Shown here: positions 51,408-60,141 of the stretch, piece by piece | Position numbering within the stretch: the first letter of the stretch is position 1 | Layout: every line of letters begins with the position of its first letter | Assembly: GCF_023100845.1 (NCBI RefSeq) | Contig: NZ_CP095864.1 | Span: 4,278,001-4,342,000 of the forward strand | DNA length: 64,000 nucleotides | From: Gordonia sp. PP30 | Lineage (GTDB): Bacteria > Actinomycetota > Actinomycetes > Mycobacteriales > Mycobacteriaceae | Reading direction: 5' to 3' | Position numbers and translations under genes: made by a program | Notes under the pieces: generated by a model | Told to the model about the DNA's origin: nothing | The model's database searches: none | What the model saw: only the letters and a program-made list of their open reading frames with translations

Positions 51408-52322
51408 TCAGGCCGTACGTCGTTCGGCGAGGGCGAGGTGGTGCCGGATGATCGCGAGGGTCTGCGCCGGGCGTTCCACGATGTCGGCCCAGGTGAAGTG
51501 CAGCACCGTCCAGCCCGCTCCGGTGAGCGCGTTGCCGCGGGTCCGGTCGTGCTGGAACGCCTCCGCGTCGGAGTGATATGCGAAGCCGTCGATCTCCACG
51601 GCGAGCTTGTGCTCGACGAAGGCGACGTCCACCTCGTAGGGGTCCGCGGCCGGATAGTTCAGTACGTAGGGCGGCAGGTCGTGCGCATCGAGCAGCACCG
51701 CCAGGGCACGACGTTCCGCGGGCGATCGCGCGCCGGCCGCGGCGGCGTCGAGCATCGGGGCGACGATGCCGGCGCCCCGCCGGCCCTGGTAGCGCGCATC
51801 GGCGATGACCAGGTCTTCGAGGGTCACCTTCTCGGCCTGCAACACCCGGTCGAGAAACTCCATGCCCAGCAGGGCGGCCGAGTCGAGAACGGTCATGGCC
51901 GGTGAGGTCACGGCGACGCTCCGTACCTCGTAGAGGTCGACGTCCTTCAGGGTCCGGTTCCACAACTGCACCACGCCGAGGCTCTTGGCGAGCGGCTTCC
52001 GAGTGCTCCGGCCGCGCGGGACGTTGACGTGGATCGTCGCCGGAGCACTTCGGGTGTAGCCGCGCCAGAACGCGGCCGCGGGGCCGCAGAGCGCGGCGCA
52101 CTTCCCGCAGCTCCAGACCGCCGCGCGGATCCGTGCGTGCGGGGTCAGGTAGTGGTCCACCGCGTGAAAGACTCCCGGCCCGACGGTCTCCCATTCCCCG
52201 GAGGCGCACCGGCGGGCCACCCCCGACCGGTGCAACCCGCACCCCGCAGTCTGCTTGAGCGTCACGACGCCGTCCTGCTTCGCCAGGAGGCGCCGCAGTT
52301 TCGCCAGATCCGGTCGTCCCAT
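51408..52322 (-). CDS. AbiEi-like N-terminal/DUF559 (Vsr-like nuclease fold) protein
   Basis: This 304-residue protein has an N-terminal winged-helix region of the AbiEi antitoxin type (about residues 1-55, with the typical GVVTLKQTAGCGLHRSGV) and a C-terminal DUF559 domain of the very-short-patch endonuclease fold, with EVDVAFVEHKLAVEIDG, DRTRGNALTGAGWTVLHFTW and a final helix. Asp/Glu/Lys residues in the nuclease-like core are present. Such genes are numerous in actinobacteria and of unknown role. It is bracketed by a pair of palindromic direct repeats. The ATG at 52322 lacks a strong ribosome-binding site. Confidence 0.83.
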   Translation of the reverse strand: MGRPDLAKLRRLLAKQDGVVTLKQTAGCGLHRSGVARRCASGEWETVGPGVFHAVDHYLTPHARIRAAVWSCGKCAALCGPAAAFWRGYTRSAPATIHVNVPRGRSTRKPLAKSLGVVQLWNRTLKDVDLYEVRSVAVTSPAMTVLDSAALLGMEFLDRVLQAEKVTLEDLVIADARYQGRRGAGIVAPMLDAAAAGARSPAERRALAVLLDAHDLPPYVLNYPAADPYEVDVAFVEHKLAVEIDGFAYHSDAEAFQHDRTRGNALTGAGWTVLHFTWADIVERPAQTLAIIRHHLALAERRTA

Positions 52323-52408
52323 GTTGTTTAGACGCGCCGACCCCGTTCCTGGTTCCACTCCCCCGCGCGTCACCCCGGCGATCCGTCGCGGATCTTGTCG
52401 CCGCCGAA

Positions 52409-52479
52409 ATCCGTCGCGGATCTTGCCGGAATCGTCGGCGTGTCCGCGACAGATCCCGACGGCCGGCAAGAACCGCGAC
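52409..52479. repeat. Intergenic palindromic repeat, copy B
   Basis: This is the second copy, in the same orientation as copy A: arm GTCGCGGATCTTGCCGG at 52413-52429 and its complement with one mismatch at 52463-52479. A partial extra GATCCGTCGCGGATCTTG lies just upstream at 52379-52397. Confidence 0.88.
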
Positions 52480-52486
52480 AGACCGG

Positions 52487-53206
52487 TCAGCGGAAGGTGG
52501 CCAGGCCGACGTCGGACGCGGACAGGTGGGCGTGCTCGTTGACCGAGACCACCGTGATGCCGCGTCGTCCCACGAGGAGCTTGCTGTACGACGCGTTGAC
52601 CATCGCGCGCGCCAGGGCGGGCCAGCTCTGCGCGGGCACGCCCCAGAGCCGGGCGATCAGCGCGGTGATGGTGCCGGCCGACGAGACGGCGAGCACGGTC
52701 TGGCCCGAACCCGCCAGGGCCACCGCGCGATCGGCCGCCGCGCTCGTGCGTGCCAGGTACTCGGCGTAGGTCTCGTCGGATTGAGCAGCACTGACACCAT
52801 TCGGCCCGCTCGCTCCGCTCCCGGCGCCCTCGGTCCAGCGGAGCAGCGCGTCGTCGAGCAACTGCTGGTAGGCCGCCGGGCTGTCGTACAGATCCGGTGT
52901 GGGACCGCCCGGCAGCGCCGGGATCACGTACTCGTCCCAGCCCGCATCGACGACGCGTTCGGGCGCGTCACCCGCGTGGACGGTCCCGAAGGCGTCGAGC
53001 ACGGCGCCCAGGGTGGCGCGCTGGCGCGGCAGCGCGCCGCTCACGGCGGCGGTGAAGGCCGGCACCTGACCCGCGAGGGCGAGGCCGGTGCGCCGGGCCT
53101 GCTCGAAGCCGAGTTCGGTGAGCCCGGGAGCATTGCCCGGCGCCGGCTCCGTCGAGTACGCGTGCAGCGGCGCCTGACCGTGCCGGACCAGATAGATCAC
53201 ACCCAT
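52487..53206 (-). CDS. Histidine phosphatase (phosphoglycerate mutase-like) family protein
   Basis: This 239-residue protein has the phosphohistidine motif LVRHGQ at the N terminus, a second Arg in SGALPRQRAT, and a later His-equivalent region replaced by VSSAGTITAL, in which the usual C-terminal His is not obvious. That may reduce or change activity. The fold is that of broad-specificity phosphatases. It begins 10 bases after the phosphotransferase-family gene and probably belongs to the same operon as the acyl-CoA dehydrogenase. Confidence 0.82.
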   Translation of the reverse strand: MGVIYLVRHGQAPLHAYSTEPAPGNAPGLTELGFEQARRTGLALAGQVPAFTAAVSGALPRQRATLGAVLDAFGTVHAGDAPERVVDAGWDEYVIPALPGGPTPDLYDSPAAYQQLLDDALLRWTEGAGSGASGPNGVSAAQSDETYAEYLARTSAAADRAVALAGSGQTVLAVSSAGTITALIARLWGVPAQSWPALARAMVNASYSKLLVGRRGITVVSVNEHAHLSASDVGLATFR

Positions 53207-53216
53207 GACAGATCCC

Positions 53217-54245
53217 TCAGTTCTCTAGCGCGGCAAGGCCGTTCGCGATGAACGACGCGGTGGCCTCGGCGGCGCGTTCGGCACCGGCCGCGCCCGACGA
53301 CCCGCCCTGAAGCGCACGATGGGTGATGCCCTCGGCGATCACGCCCAGCTTCAGGTTGGCCAGCCCCAGGTAGAAGCCCCAGTCGCCCAGATCGACGCCC
53401 GCCACCTCGGCGTAGCGCTGCGCCATCGCGTCGGCCGACGGGTACCGGTCGCTGGTCCACGCGGCGTCGAACCCGAGGACCCGCGAGAACACCGGTTCGC
53501 GATAGACGCACATGAGCGCGACGTCGGTCAGCGGATCGCCGAGCGCCGACAGTTCCCAGTCGACGACGGCGGCCACCGACGACGGGTCGCCCGGCGCGAG
53601 AATGGTGTTGTCGACGCGGAAGTCACCGTGCACGATCGTCGACCGTGCCGCGTCCGGAATCCGTTCGGCGAGAAGCGAAGCGAGCCGCTCGACGTCCGGC
53701 AGCTCACGCGTCTGGACCAGTCCCCACTGCCGGGTCCACAACCTCACCTGGCGGGCGGCGAAGCCGTCGGGACGCCCGAAATCAGCGAGCCCGACCTCCG
53801 CGTAGTCCACCTCGTGGAGGGCCGCGAGAGTACGGACCAGCGCATCGAAGTTCGCCTCGACATCGGCGTCGGACCACCTGGCGAGATCGTCGGTGGAGCG
53901 GATGACGTCGCCGTCGACGAAGTCGACGACGGTGCACGGCGCCCCGATGAACTCCCCGGTGCGGTCGATCGCGACGGGGGTGGCCACCGGCACGCCGGTC
54001 CCGGCGAGCGCGGAGGTGACCGCCCATTCGCGCTCCATGTCGTGCGCGGAGGGGGTCAGTCCGGCCAGCGGCGGACGGCGCACCACCCAGCGCCGGGTGC
54101 GGTCGGCGGCGGCGAAAGTCAGGTTGGAGCGGCCCCCGCTGATCAGCTCGATGGACAGCTCACCGTCGACGTCGATGCCGTTCGCCGACAACAGGTTCCG
54201 CAGGTCAGCAGCCTTCAGTCCGGCATGGTCAGGCAACGGTGCCAC
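53217..54245 (-). CDS. APH-family phosphotransferase linked to acyl-CoA metabolism
   Basis: This roughly 342-residue APH-fold protein has ELISGGRSNLTFAAAD at the nucleotide loop, WVVRRPP with the Lys position replaced by Arg, the catalytic IVHGDFRVDNTIL, and VVDWELSALGDPLTD with the metal Asp. This subgroup accompanies acyl-CoA dehydrogenases, as here (FadE-type neighbour), and in other organisms can be fused to them; substrates are largely unknown. No ATG is available: I give GTG at 54245, which overlaps the dehydrogenase stop by 17 bases; TTG at 54236 is an alternative. Confidence 0.8.
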   Translation of the reverse strand: MAPLPDHAGLKAADLRNLLSANGIDVDGELSIELISGGRSNLTFAAADRTRRWVVRRPPLAGLTPSAHDMEREWAVTSALAGTGVPVATPVAIDRTGEFIGAPCTVVDFVDGDVIRSTDDLARWSDADVEANFDALVRTLAALHEVDYAEVGLADFGRPDGFAARQVRLWTRQWGLVQTRELPDVERLASLLAERIPDAARSTIVHGDFRVDNTILAPGDPSSVAAVVDWELSALGDPLTDVALMCVYREPVFSRVLGFDAAWTSDRYPSADAMAQRYAEVAGVDLGDWGFYLGLANLKLGVIAEGITHRALQGGSSGAAGAERAAEATASFIANGLAALEN

Positions 54246-55449
54246 CCGCCTCGCGGCGCTTGCGGGCCCGTCCCACGGCGCGCTTGGCGAGCGCCCAGCG
54301 ATGCACCTCGGACGGCCCGTCGTAGATGCGGAAGGCGCGGACCTCGTTGGCCAGCCGGGCCAGCGGCAGGTCCTCGGAGACCCCGAGTCCGCCGCACATC
54401 TGAATGCTGCGGTCGAGGACTCGCGAGAAGGCCTCCGCACCGAAGGTCTTGGCGATCGAGGTCGAGTCCGAGGCGTGTTCGCCGCGGTCCAGTTCCCAGC
54501 AGGCCTGGGTGAGCAGCGACCGGCTGGCGGCGAGATCGATCTCGTTGTCGGCGACCATCTGCTGGATCATGCCGAGGTCGCCGAGCCGGCCGCCGAAGCC
54601 CTCGCGGGTGTCGACGTAGTCGCACGCGATCGCATGGGCGCGTTCGGCGGTGCCGAGCCAGCGCATCACGTGCGTCATGCGCGCGGGTCCGAGCCGGACC
54701 TGCGCGTATCGGTAGCCCTCGTCCACCTCGCCGAGCACGTCCTCGTCGGGCACGAAGACGTCGCGGAAGGTCACCTCGCAGTGACCGCCGATCATGCCGC
54801 GGTCGTAGGTGTGGACGTATCGGTCGACGCTGATGCCCGCCGCCTCGCCGGGTGCGAGAAACATCGTCGCGCCGCCGCGGTCGCCGGCTTCGCCCCTGGT
54901 GCGCGCCATGATGATCCACATTCCGGCGCCGTCGGCACCGGTGATGAACCGCTTGACGCCGTTGATCTTCCATCCGCCCGGCACGCGGACGGCGGTGGTG
55001 CACAACGCATTCGGGTCCGAGCCCGCCCCGGGCGAGGGTTCGGTCATGGCGAAGGCGCTGCGGATGTCGCCCCGGGCGAGCGGCGCGAGGTAGCGGTCCT
55101 TCTGCTCCGGACTCGCGATGTGGGCGAGCATGTGGACGTTGCCCTCGTCGGGCGCGCCGAGATGGAGCGCGACCGGACCGAACGTCGAGTGACCCGCGGC
55201 GGTGAACACCGGCGAGCGCTCCGACATGTTCAGGCCCAGACCACCGAACTCGACGGGGGCATGCGGCGCGAAGATCCCCAGCGCCTTGGCCTGAGCGTTC
55301 AGCTCGCGGCGCAGATCGTCGCCACCGGCCGCCATCACATCGCCGGCATACCGATTCTCGATCGGGAGCACGACGTCGTCGATGAACGTCCGGGTCCGCT
55401 CCACAAGATCGGCGACCTCATCGCCCAGGGAAAGTTCGACAGCCACCAC
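54229..55449 (-). CDS. Acyl-CoA dehydrogenase
   Basis: This 406-residue FAD enzyme desaturates an acyl-CoA. Visible motifs are FAMTEPSPGAGSDP and FITGADGAGMWIIMART for FAD/substrate binding, and MCGGLGVSEDLPLARL and RIYDGPSEVHRW near the C terminus. It resembles the larger long-chain or branched-chain group. GGAGG precedes tandem GTG codons at 55449 and 55446. A TetR-type palindrome lies 12 bases upstream, and two TetR genes follow upstream on the same strand, indicating local control. Confidence 0.92.
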   Translation of the reverse strand: MVAVELSLGDEVADLVERTRTFIDDVVLPIENRYAGDVMAAGGDDLRRELNAQAKALGIFAPHAPVEFGGLGLNMSERSPVFTAAGHSTFGPVALHLGAPDEGNVHMLAHIASPEQKDRYLAPLARGDIRSAFAMTEPSPGAGSDPNALCTTAVRVPGGWKINGVKRFITGADGAGMWIIMARTRGEAGDRGGATMFLAPGEAAGISVDRYVHTYDRGMIGGHCEVTFRDVFVPDEDVLGEVDEGYRYAQVRLGPARMTHVMRWLGTAERAHAIACDYVDTREGFGGRLGDLGMIQQMVADNEIDLAASRSLLTQACWELDRGEHASDSTSIAKTFGAEAFSRVLDRSIQMCGGLGVSEDLPLARLANEVRAFRIYDGPSEVHRWALAKRAVGRARKRREAGGTVA

Positions 55450-55460
55450 TCAGCCTCCTT

Positions 55461-55482
55461 CTACCGAACGATCGCTCGGTAG
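55461..55482. promoter_or_regulatory. TetR-type operator palindrome
   Basis: Arms CTACCGA and TCGGTAG flank ACGATCGC; 20 of 22 bases are symmetric. The site lies between the acyl-CoA dehydrogenase start and the TetR stop, over the probable dehydrogenase promoter or ribosome-binding site. Confidence 0.75.
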
Positions 55483-55511
55483 GTCCACCGTGTCATCCCC
55501 GCGGCACGACG

Positions 55512-56114
55512 TCAAGCGGTCGGCACGTACCCGACCAGATCCCGCGCGAGCACCAGGTTCCGCGCGACGAGCTCATCCGGGTCGAGCGCGCCGGACGGCC
55601 GGTACCAGCTCGACACCCCGACGCACATCGTCGCGAGCGCCCGCGCGGCATCCTCCGGATACCCGGTGGTGAACAGCCCGGCCGCGACGCCGGCGGCCAC
55701 CGCATCGTCGAGCATCCGCTGCTGCCGATCGCGATGTGCGACGTAGCGCTGCCGATACTCCGGGTCCATGCTCCGGATCTCGGTGGAACCGACGAAGGCC
55801 TGCTCCCGCCGGTACATGTGGAACCGCAACAGCGATTCGACCAGCGCGTCGAACCGGACCACCGGATCGTCACCTGCGTCGGCGAGCGCGGCCTCACTGC
55901 GATCCAGCAACTCGGACATCGTGAGTTCCGAAAGCCCTTGCAGCAGAGACTGTTTCGATGGGTAATGGTGGTAGAGGCCGGGCACCGACAGACCCGCGCG
56001 GCCGGCGATCTCCCGGACCGTCGTGCCGTGATAGCCGTGCTCGGCAAAGGCCGCGAGAGCAGCGGCCAGCGGTGCAGGCAGATCCGGTGGGCCGTAGTCG
56101 CGCCAGGTGCTCAT
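55512..56114 (-). CDS. TetR-family regulator
   Basis: This 200-residue TetR protein has its helix-turn-helix at about residues 34-53 (VREIAGRAGLSVPGLYHHYP). The C-terminal domain contains YRREQAFVGSTEIRSM and RHRD-like segments seen in regulators of fatty-acid or sterol genes. It is the nearest regulator to the acyl-CoA dehydrogenase operator palindrome and is the likeliest repressor. It overlaps the next TetR gene by four bases (ATGA). Confidence 0.88.
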   Translation of the reverse strand: MSTWRDYGPPDLPAPLAAALAAFAEHGYHGTTVREIAGRAGLSVPGLYHHYPSKQSLLQGLSELTMSELLDRSEAALADAGDDPVVRFDALVESLLRFHMYRREQAFVGSTEIRSMDPEYRQRYVAHRDRQQRMLDDAVAAGVAAGLFTTGYPEDAARALATMCVGVSSWYRPSGALDPDELVARNLVLARDLVGYVPTA

Positions 56115-56734
56115 GGCAGCAACATCCGCACGCACACGGCGACCATCCGCTCCCGATCCAGTTCGATGTCGCCCTGCGACCACGCGCCCAGCAACCGACC
56201 GAGCCCGCCCACCTGAAAATACGCCGCGGCGGTCAGCTCGGGCCCGGGCCGCATCCCGAATCCCTCCCGCGCCGATTCACTCGTCAGCTGAACCAGGAAC
56301 GTTATCGACTCGGCCCGCTTGGCCGCGATCACCGCACCGCCGATCGTGTCCGCGAAGAGGAGCCGGCCCGCACGCGGGTCCGACTCGATCACCCGGAGCA
56401 GCGCGCGCACCGCCTCTTCCACTCGTTCCCGAGGGGTCTCGGCGGCCCGAAAGGCCTCCCGAGCCTCCCCTGCGAGCCGGGCGATCACCTCGTCGTAGGC
56501 GGCACCGATCAACTGGTCGACGCCGGTGAAACTCTCGTAGAAGTACCGCGGCGTGAGCGCCGCCCGGGCACAGACTCCGCGGACCGTGATCGATGCGGCC
56601 TCGGGGTCGCCGAACACGTCCAGCGCCGCGTCGATGAGCGCGGCACGACGCCGCGCCACCCGCGCATCCCCGGCCTCCCCGCCATAGGCGCGCAGCGTCC
56701 CGGGCTTGTCCGGCGACGATTCTGAAGAGGTCAC
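56111..56734 (-). CDS. TetR-family regulator, second of a tandem pair
   Basis: This protein of about 207 residues has its helix-turn-helix at about residues 50-70 (SITVRGVCARAALTPRYFYE). The sequence is unrelated to its partner outside the DNA-binding fold. I choose GTG at 56734, because the upstream ATG at 56779 lies in an AT-rich promoter-like stretch without a ribosome-binding site. It is divergent from the DUF2236 oxygenase gene, which it may regulate. Confidence 0.83.
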   Translation of the reverse strand: MTSSESSPDKPGTLRAYGGEAGDARVARRRAALIDAALDVFGDPEAASITVRGVCARAALTPRYFYESFTGVDQLIGAAYDEVIARLAGEAREAFRAAETPRERVEEAVRALLRVIESDPRAGRLLFADTIGGAVIAAKRAESITFLVQLTSESAREGFGMRPGPELTAAAYFQVGGLGRLLGAWSQGDIELDRERMVAVCVRMLLP

Positions 56735-56822
56735 CGGTCCATCTTGACACCTGGCACCGACCGGAGTTAACTCGGTCATATAATATTAAGTGACAACGGA
56801 CGTTATCAGATATGGAGTCGTC

Positions 56823-57713
56823 ATGACCGCCGAGATCGTCAGCGACGGACGCGCGAACGCCCTCGCCCGCGACGCCGAGACCATGCCGCGCTCGCGGCGC
56901 GAGGAACTCGATGCCGTCGAGGTCAGCAACCTGCCCATGCTCGGGCTCGCACTCCTCGCCGGGCCGGCGAACGTGATCATGCAACTGTCGCTCCCGGCCG
57001 TCGGCTACGGCGTGTACGAGAGCACGGTGGAGTCGGGCAACCTGTTCAAGCACCCGGTCAAGCGGACCCGGACGACGCTCACCTACCTCGCCGTCGCCGC
57101 CATGGGCTCCCCCGACATCCGCAAGGCCTACCGCCACGCGGTGAACAAGTCCCACGCCTACGTGCGGTCGAACGCCGACAGTCCGGTGAAGTACAACGCC
57201 TTCGACCCGGCGCTGCAACTGTGGGTGGCCGCCTGCCTGTACCGCGGCTGGGAAGACGTGCAGCGGATCTTCGGCGATCCCGCATCGATCACCGAGGAGG
57301 CCTACCAGCAGGGCGCGGTCATGGGCACCACCCTGCAGATGCCGCGCGAGATGTGGCCGGCCACCCGCGCCGACTTCGAGGAGTACTGGCAGCAGCAGGT
57401 GGCCGGGCTCCAGATCGACGACACCATCCGCGGGTACCTGCTCGGCATCATGGAGATGCGCTTCTCCCTGGGGCCCGTCCGCATGCTGACCCGCTGGTTC
57501 TCCGAGACCATGACCATCGGCTTCCTGCCGCCGGAGTTCCGCGAGAAGATGCGGGTCGATCACACCCCGGCGCAGCGCCGGTTCTTCCGCGCGCATGCCG
57601 CGGTCGCGCGGCGATTGATCCCCGTGCTGCCCAAGCCGCTACGCGAATTCCCGTTCAACCTGCTGCTCGCCGACCTGGAATGGCGCCGCCGGACGGATCG
57701 TCCCCTGGTCTGA
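56823..57713 (+). CDS. DUF2236/MpaB-family oxygenase-like protein
   Basis: This 296-residue helical protein belongs to the DUF2236 (oxygenase MpaB/latex-clearing-protein-like) superfamily. Supporting parts are LGLALLAGPANVIMQLSLPAVGYGV, RTRTTLTYLAVAAMGS, the His/Asn-containing YRHAVNKSHAYV, and the conserved FDPALQLWVAACLYRG. Family members bind haem b and oxidise lipophilic substrates. The ATG has GGAGT six bases upstream. An AT-rich promoter region is shared with the divergent TetR gene. Confidence 0.85.
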   Translation: MTAEIVSDGRANALARDAETMPRSRREELDAVEVSNLPMLGLALLAGPANVIMQLSLPAVGYGVYESTVESGNLFKHPVKRTRTTLTYLAVAAMGSPDIRKAYRHAVNKSHAYVRSNADSPVKYNAFDPALQLWVAACLYRGWEDVQRIFGDPASITEEAYQQGAVMGTTLQMPREMWPATRADFEEYWQQQVAGLQIDDTIRGYLLGIMEMRFSLGPVRMLTRWFSETMTIGFLPPEFREKMRVDHTPAQRRFFRAHAAVARRLIPVLPKPLREFPFNLLLADLEWRRRTDRPLV

Positions 57714-57722
57714 GCCGGTTCA

Positions 57723-57741
57723 GCGGGCGCCGGCCGCCCGC
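57723..57741. terminator. Possible bidirectional hairpin
   Basis: GCGGGCG and CGCCCGC with a five-base loop form a perfect seven-base-pair stem between converging genes. Modest strength, no U-tract. Confidence 0.5.
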
Positions 57742-57757
57742 GCACGACGAGCCGCGC

Positions 57758-59185
57758 TCACCCGCGGGCCCCCGTGAGCGCCCGATCGCGGATCGAGTCG
57801 TCGATCGTCGACCCGGGTGCTCCGACCCGCACGTCCGCCGCGCGATGAACCTCGGGCAACCGGTCACCGCGCCCGAACAGCTTGTGCCGCAACGTACCCG
57901 GCGTGTACTCGCCCGGATACACCCCGCGTTCCTGTAGCCGCGGCACCACATGCTCGACGACGTCCTCGAACGACCCCGGCGTGACCGCGTAGGCGATGTT
58001 GAAGCCGTCGACGTCCGTCTCCTCCACCCAGTCGATGAGGGTCTGCGCCACCTCGTCGCCCGAACCGACCAGCACCGGCCCCATCCCGCCGATGCCGCCC
58101 CAACTCGCGAGATCCCCGACGCTCCAGAGCTTTCCGCTCTCGTCGGCCTGCGAGAACGCGGCGACGGCGGACCTGATGGCATTGGACTCGACGTCGCCGA
58201 TCGGATCGTCCAGCTCATACTCGGACAGGTCGACGCCCATCCACCCCGACATGAACACCAGCGAGCCCTCGTCGGAGGCGTAGCGGCGATACTCCTCGGC
58301 CTTCGCGCGGGCCGCCTCCGGGGTGTCGTCGGTGATGATGGTGACCAGCGTGTAGATCTTCGCGTCGTACGGATCGCGGCCGGCGGCGACGAGTTCCTCC
58401 CGGATCGCGGTGACCAGGCCCCGCAGGATCGCCTTGGTCGGCGCGGCGACGAAGACCGCCTCCGCGTTCTCCGCGGCGAAGCGGCGCCCGCGCGGCGACG
58501 CCCCGGCCTGATAGATCACCGGCGTGCGCTGCGGTGACGGTTCGGCCAGGTGGATGCCCGGGACACGGAAGTGCTCACCGGAATGCCCGATGTGGTGCAC
58601 CTTCGCCGGATCGGCGAAGACTCCGGCGGCGCGGTCACGGCGGACGGCGTCATCCTCCCACGACCCCTCCCACAGCTTGTACAGCACGGTCAGGTACTCG
58701 TCGGCGTGGTCGTACCGGCTGTCGTGGTCCAGCAGAGCGTCGTCGCCCATGTTCCGCGCGGCCGCGGGCAGGTATCCGGTGACCACGTTCCAGCCGATCC
58801 GGCCGCGCGTCAGGTGGTCGAGGGTGGAGAGCCGGCGCGCGAACGGGTACGGATGCTCGAAGCCGGTGCCGGTGGTGATGCCGAAGCCGAGGTGTTCGGT
58901 GGCGTGCGCCATCGCCGACACCAGCAGCAGCGGGTCGTTCACCGGGATCTGGGCACCCTGGCGGATCGCCGCCTCGTCGTTGCCGGCGAAGACGTCGTAC
59001 GTGCCGAGCACGTCGGCGATGAACAGGCCGTCGAACCGCCCGCGTTCGAGGAGCTGCGCCAGCCCCACCCAGTAGTCGAGGGTGTTGTAATCCCACGACT
59101 GGTCGTCGGGGTGCCGCCACAGCCCCGGCGACTGGTGGGCGACGCAGTTCATGTCGAACGCGTTGAAACGGATCTGTCGAGTCAT
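57758..59185 (-). CDS. Flavin-dependent monooxygenase, NtaA/SnaA/DszA family
   Basis: This 475-residue luciferase-like (LLM class) flavin monooxygenase uses reduced FMN from a partner reductase. The family pattern includes LLERGRFDGLFIAD, HPYPFARRLSTLDHLTRGRIGWN and AAGVFADPAKVH, the latter closely like dibenzothiophene-sulfone monooxygenase DszA. Substrates in this family include sulfones, nitrilotriacetate and dimethyl sulfide; which applies here is unknown. The ATG at 59185 is preferred over an upstream in-frame codon. No flavin reductase gene is adjacent. Confidence 0.88.
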   Translation of the reverse strand: MTRQIRFNAFDMNCVAHQSPGLWRHPDDQSWDYNTLDYWVGLAQLLERGRFDGLFIADVLGTYDVFAGNDEAAIRQGAQIPVNDPLLLVSAMAHATEHLGFGITTGTGFEHPYPFARRLSTLDHLTRGRIGWNVVTGYLPAAARNMGDDALLDHDSRYDHADEYLTVLYKLWEGSWEDDAVRRDRAAGVFADPAKVHHIGHSGEHFRVPGIHLAEPSPQRTPVIYQAGASPRGRRFAAENAEAVFVAAPTKAILRGLVTAIREELVAAGRDPYDAKIYTLVTIITDDTPEAARAKAEEYRRYASDEGSLVFMSGWMGVDLSEYELDDPIGDVESNAIRSAVAAFSQADESGKLWSVGDLASWGGIGGMGPVLVGSGDEVAQTLIDWVEETDVDGFNIAYAVTPGSFEDVVEHVVPRLQERGVYPGEYTPGTLRHKLFGRGDRLPEVHRAADVRVGAPGSTIDDSIRDRALTGARG

Positions 59186-59260
59186 GACGACCATCGTGGG
59201 GCCGCGGTGGATCGATCAGAACCGTTGCGCGCGTGGTGATCCCAACGCGCGCCGGGACTG

Positions 59261-60022
59261 CTACATGGTGAGCAGCGGCAAGATGATGAGCAGAATGACG
59301 ATGATCGCGATCGGCACGACCATCATCCCGATCATGAGGCCGACGCCGTTGTACTGCTGCGGGCCTTCGCCGAGCGAACCCTTGCTGAAGGTCCACGCCG
59401 GGGCGCGGTACTCCATGCCCACGGTCTGCCCGGGTGCGACGTTGACGGTGGCGTCGGCGGGACCGATCTTCGGCGGGAGGATGTACGGCACGTGCACGTG
59501 CAGGTGATGCTGACCGGGCGGCAGCGGAATGGTGTTGTCACCCCAGACGGCCGGGATCTGCTGGCCGTCGATCTCCACCTTCGGCTTGATGAAGTAGAGG
59601 ATCCACGCCAGCGGGAAGAACTTGGTGGTCAGCAGCAGACCCTGCGGGCCGAGCGCGCCACCCGGCTGCGGCGCCGGAGCGTGCTGCGGTGCGGCACCGT
59701 AGTGCGGCTGCGGAGCCTGCTGGTGCGGGCCCGGCTGCGGCGGTCCCGGCTGATGCGGAGCGGGATACTGCGGCGCCTGCTGGCCGGGCGAGTACTGGCC
59801 GGCGGGCGGCGCCTGCGGCGGAACACCGTACGGCCGGGGCGGATTCCCGTAGGGCTGCGGCGCACCATAGGGCTGCTGCGGACGCGGCGGCTGGGCGGGC
59901 GCGCCATACGGCTGCTGCCCCGGCGCGCCGTACTGCGAACCCGGGGCGGGTTGTCCGTGCCGCGGCGGGTTCCCGGCCGGCTGGTTGTCGTAGGGGCCCT
60001 GCGGGGGTGTTCCACCAGTCAT
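59261..60022 (-). CDS. Proline-rich repeat protein with C-terminal membrane anchor
   Basis: The 253-residue product has an N-terminal low-complexity half rich in Pro, Gln, Gly and Tyr with repeated YGAP/QPYG units (about residues 1-120). A compact beta-rich domain follows (ALGPQGLLLTTKFFPLAW, then DGQQIPAVWGDNTIPLPPG), and a hydrophobic C-terminal helix (MIGMMVVPIAIIVILLIILP). It is likely membrane-bound with a flexible tail, a layout common in actinobacterial cell-envelope proteins. No enzyme motif is visible. Confidence 0.8.
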   Translation of the reverse strand: MTGGTPPQGPYDNQPAGNPPRHGQPAPGSQYGAPGQQPYGAPAQPPRPQQPYGAPQPYGNPPRPYGVPPQAPPAGQYSPGQQAPQYPAPHQPGPPQPGPHQQAPQPHYGAAPQHAPAPQPGGALGPQGLLLTTKFFPLAWILYFIKPKVEIDGQQIPAVWGDNTIPLPPGQHHLHVHVPYILPPKIGPADATVNVAPGQTVGMEYRAPAWTFSKGSLGEGPQQYNGVGLMIGMMVVPIAIIVILLIILPLLTM

Positions 60023-60141
60023 GCGCACAGCATAATCGCCAGACCCGGCCTCAACACGGTGCACGCAGCACCGAGCGCGGCGCACACGGGAACGAATATC
60101 CGTTTCGGGAGGCTTGCCGGTAACCCGGGTCCGCCGCCTGA

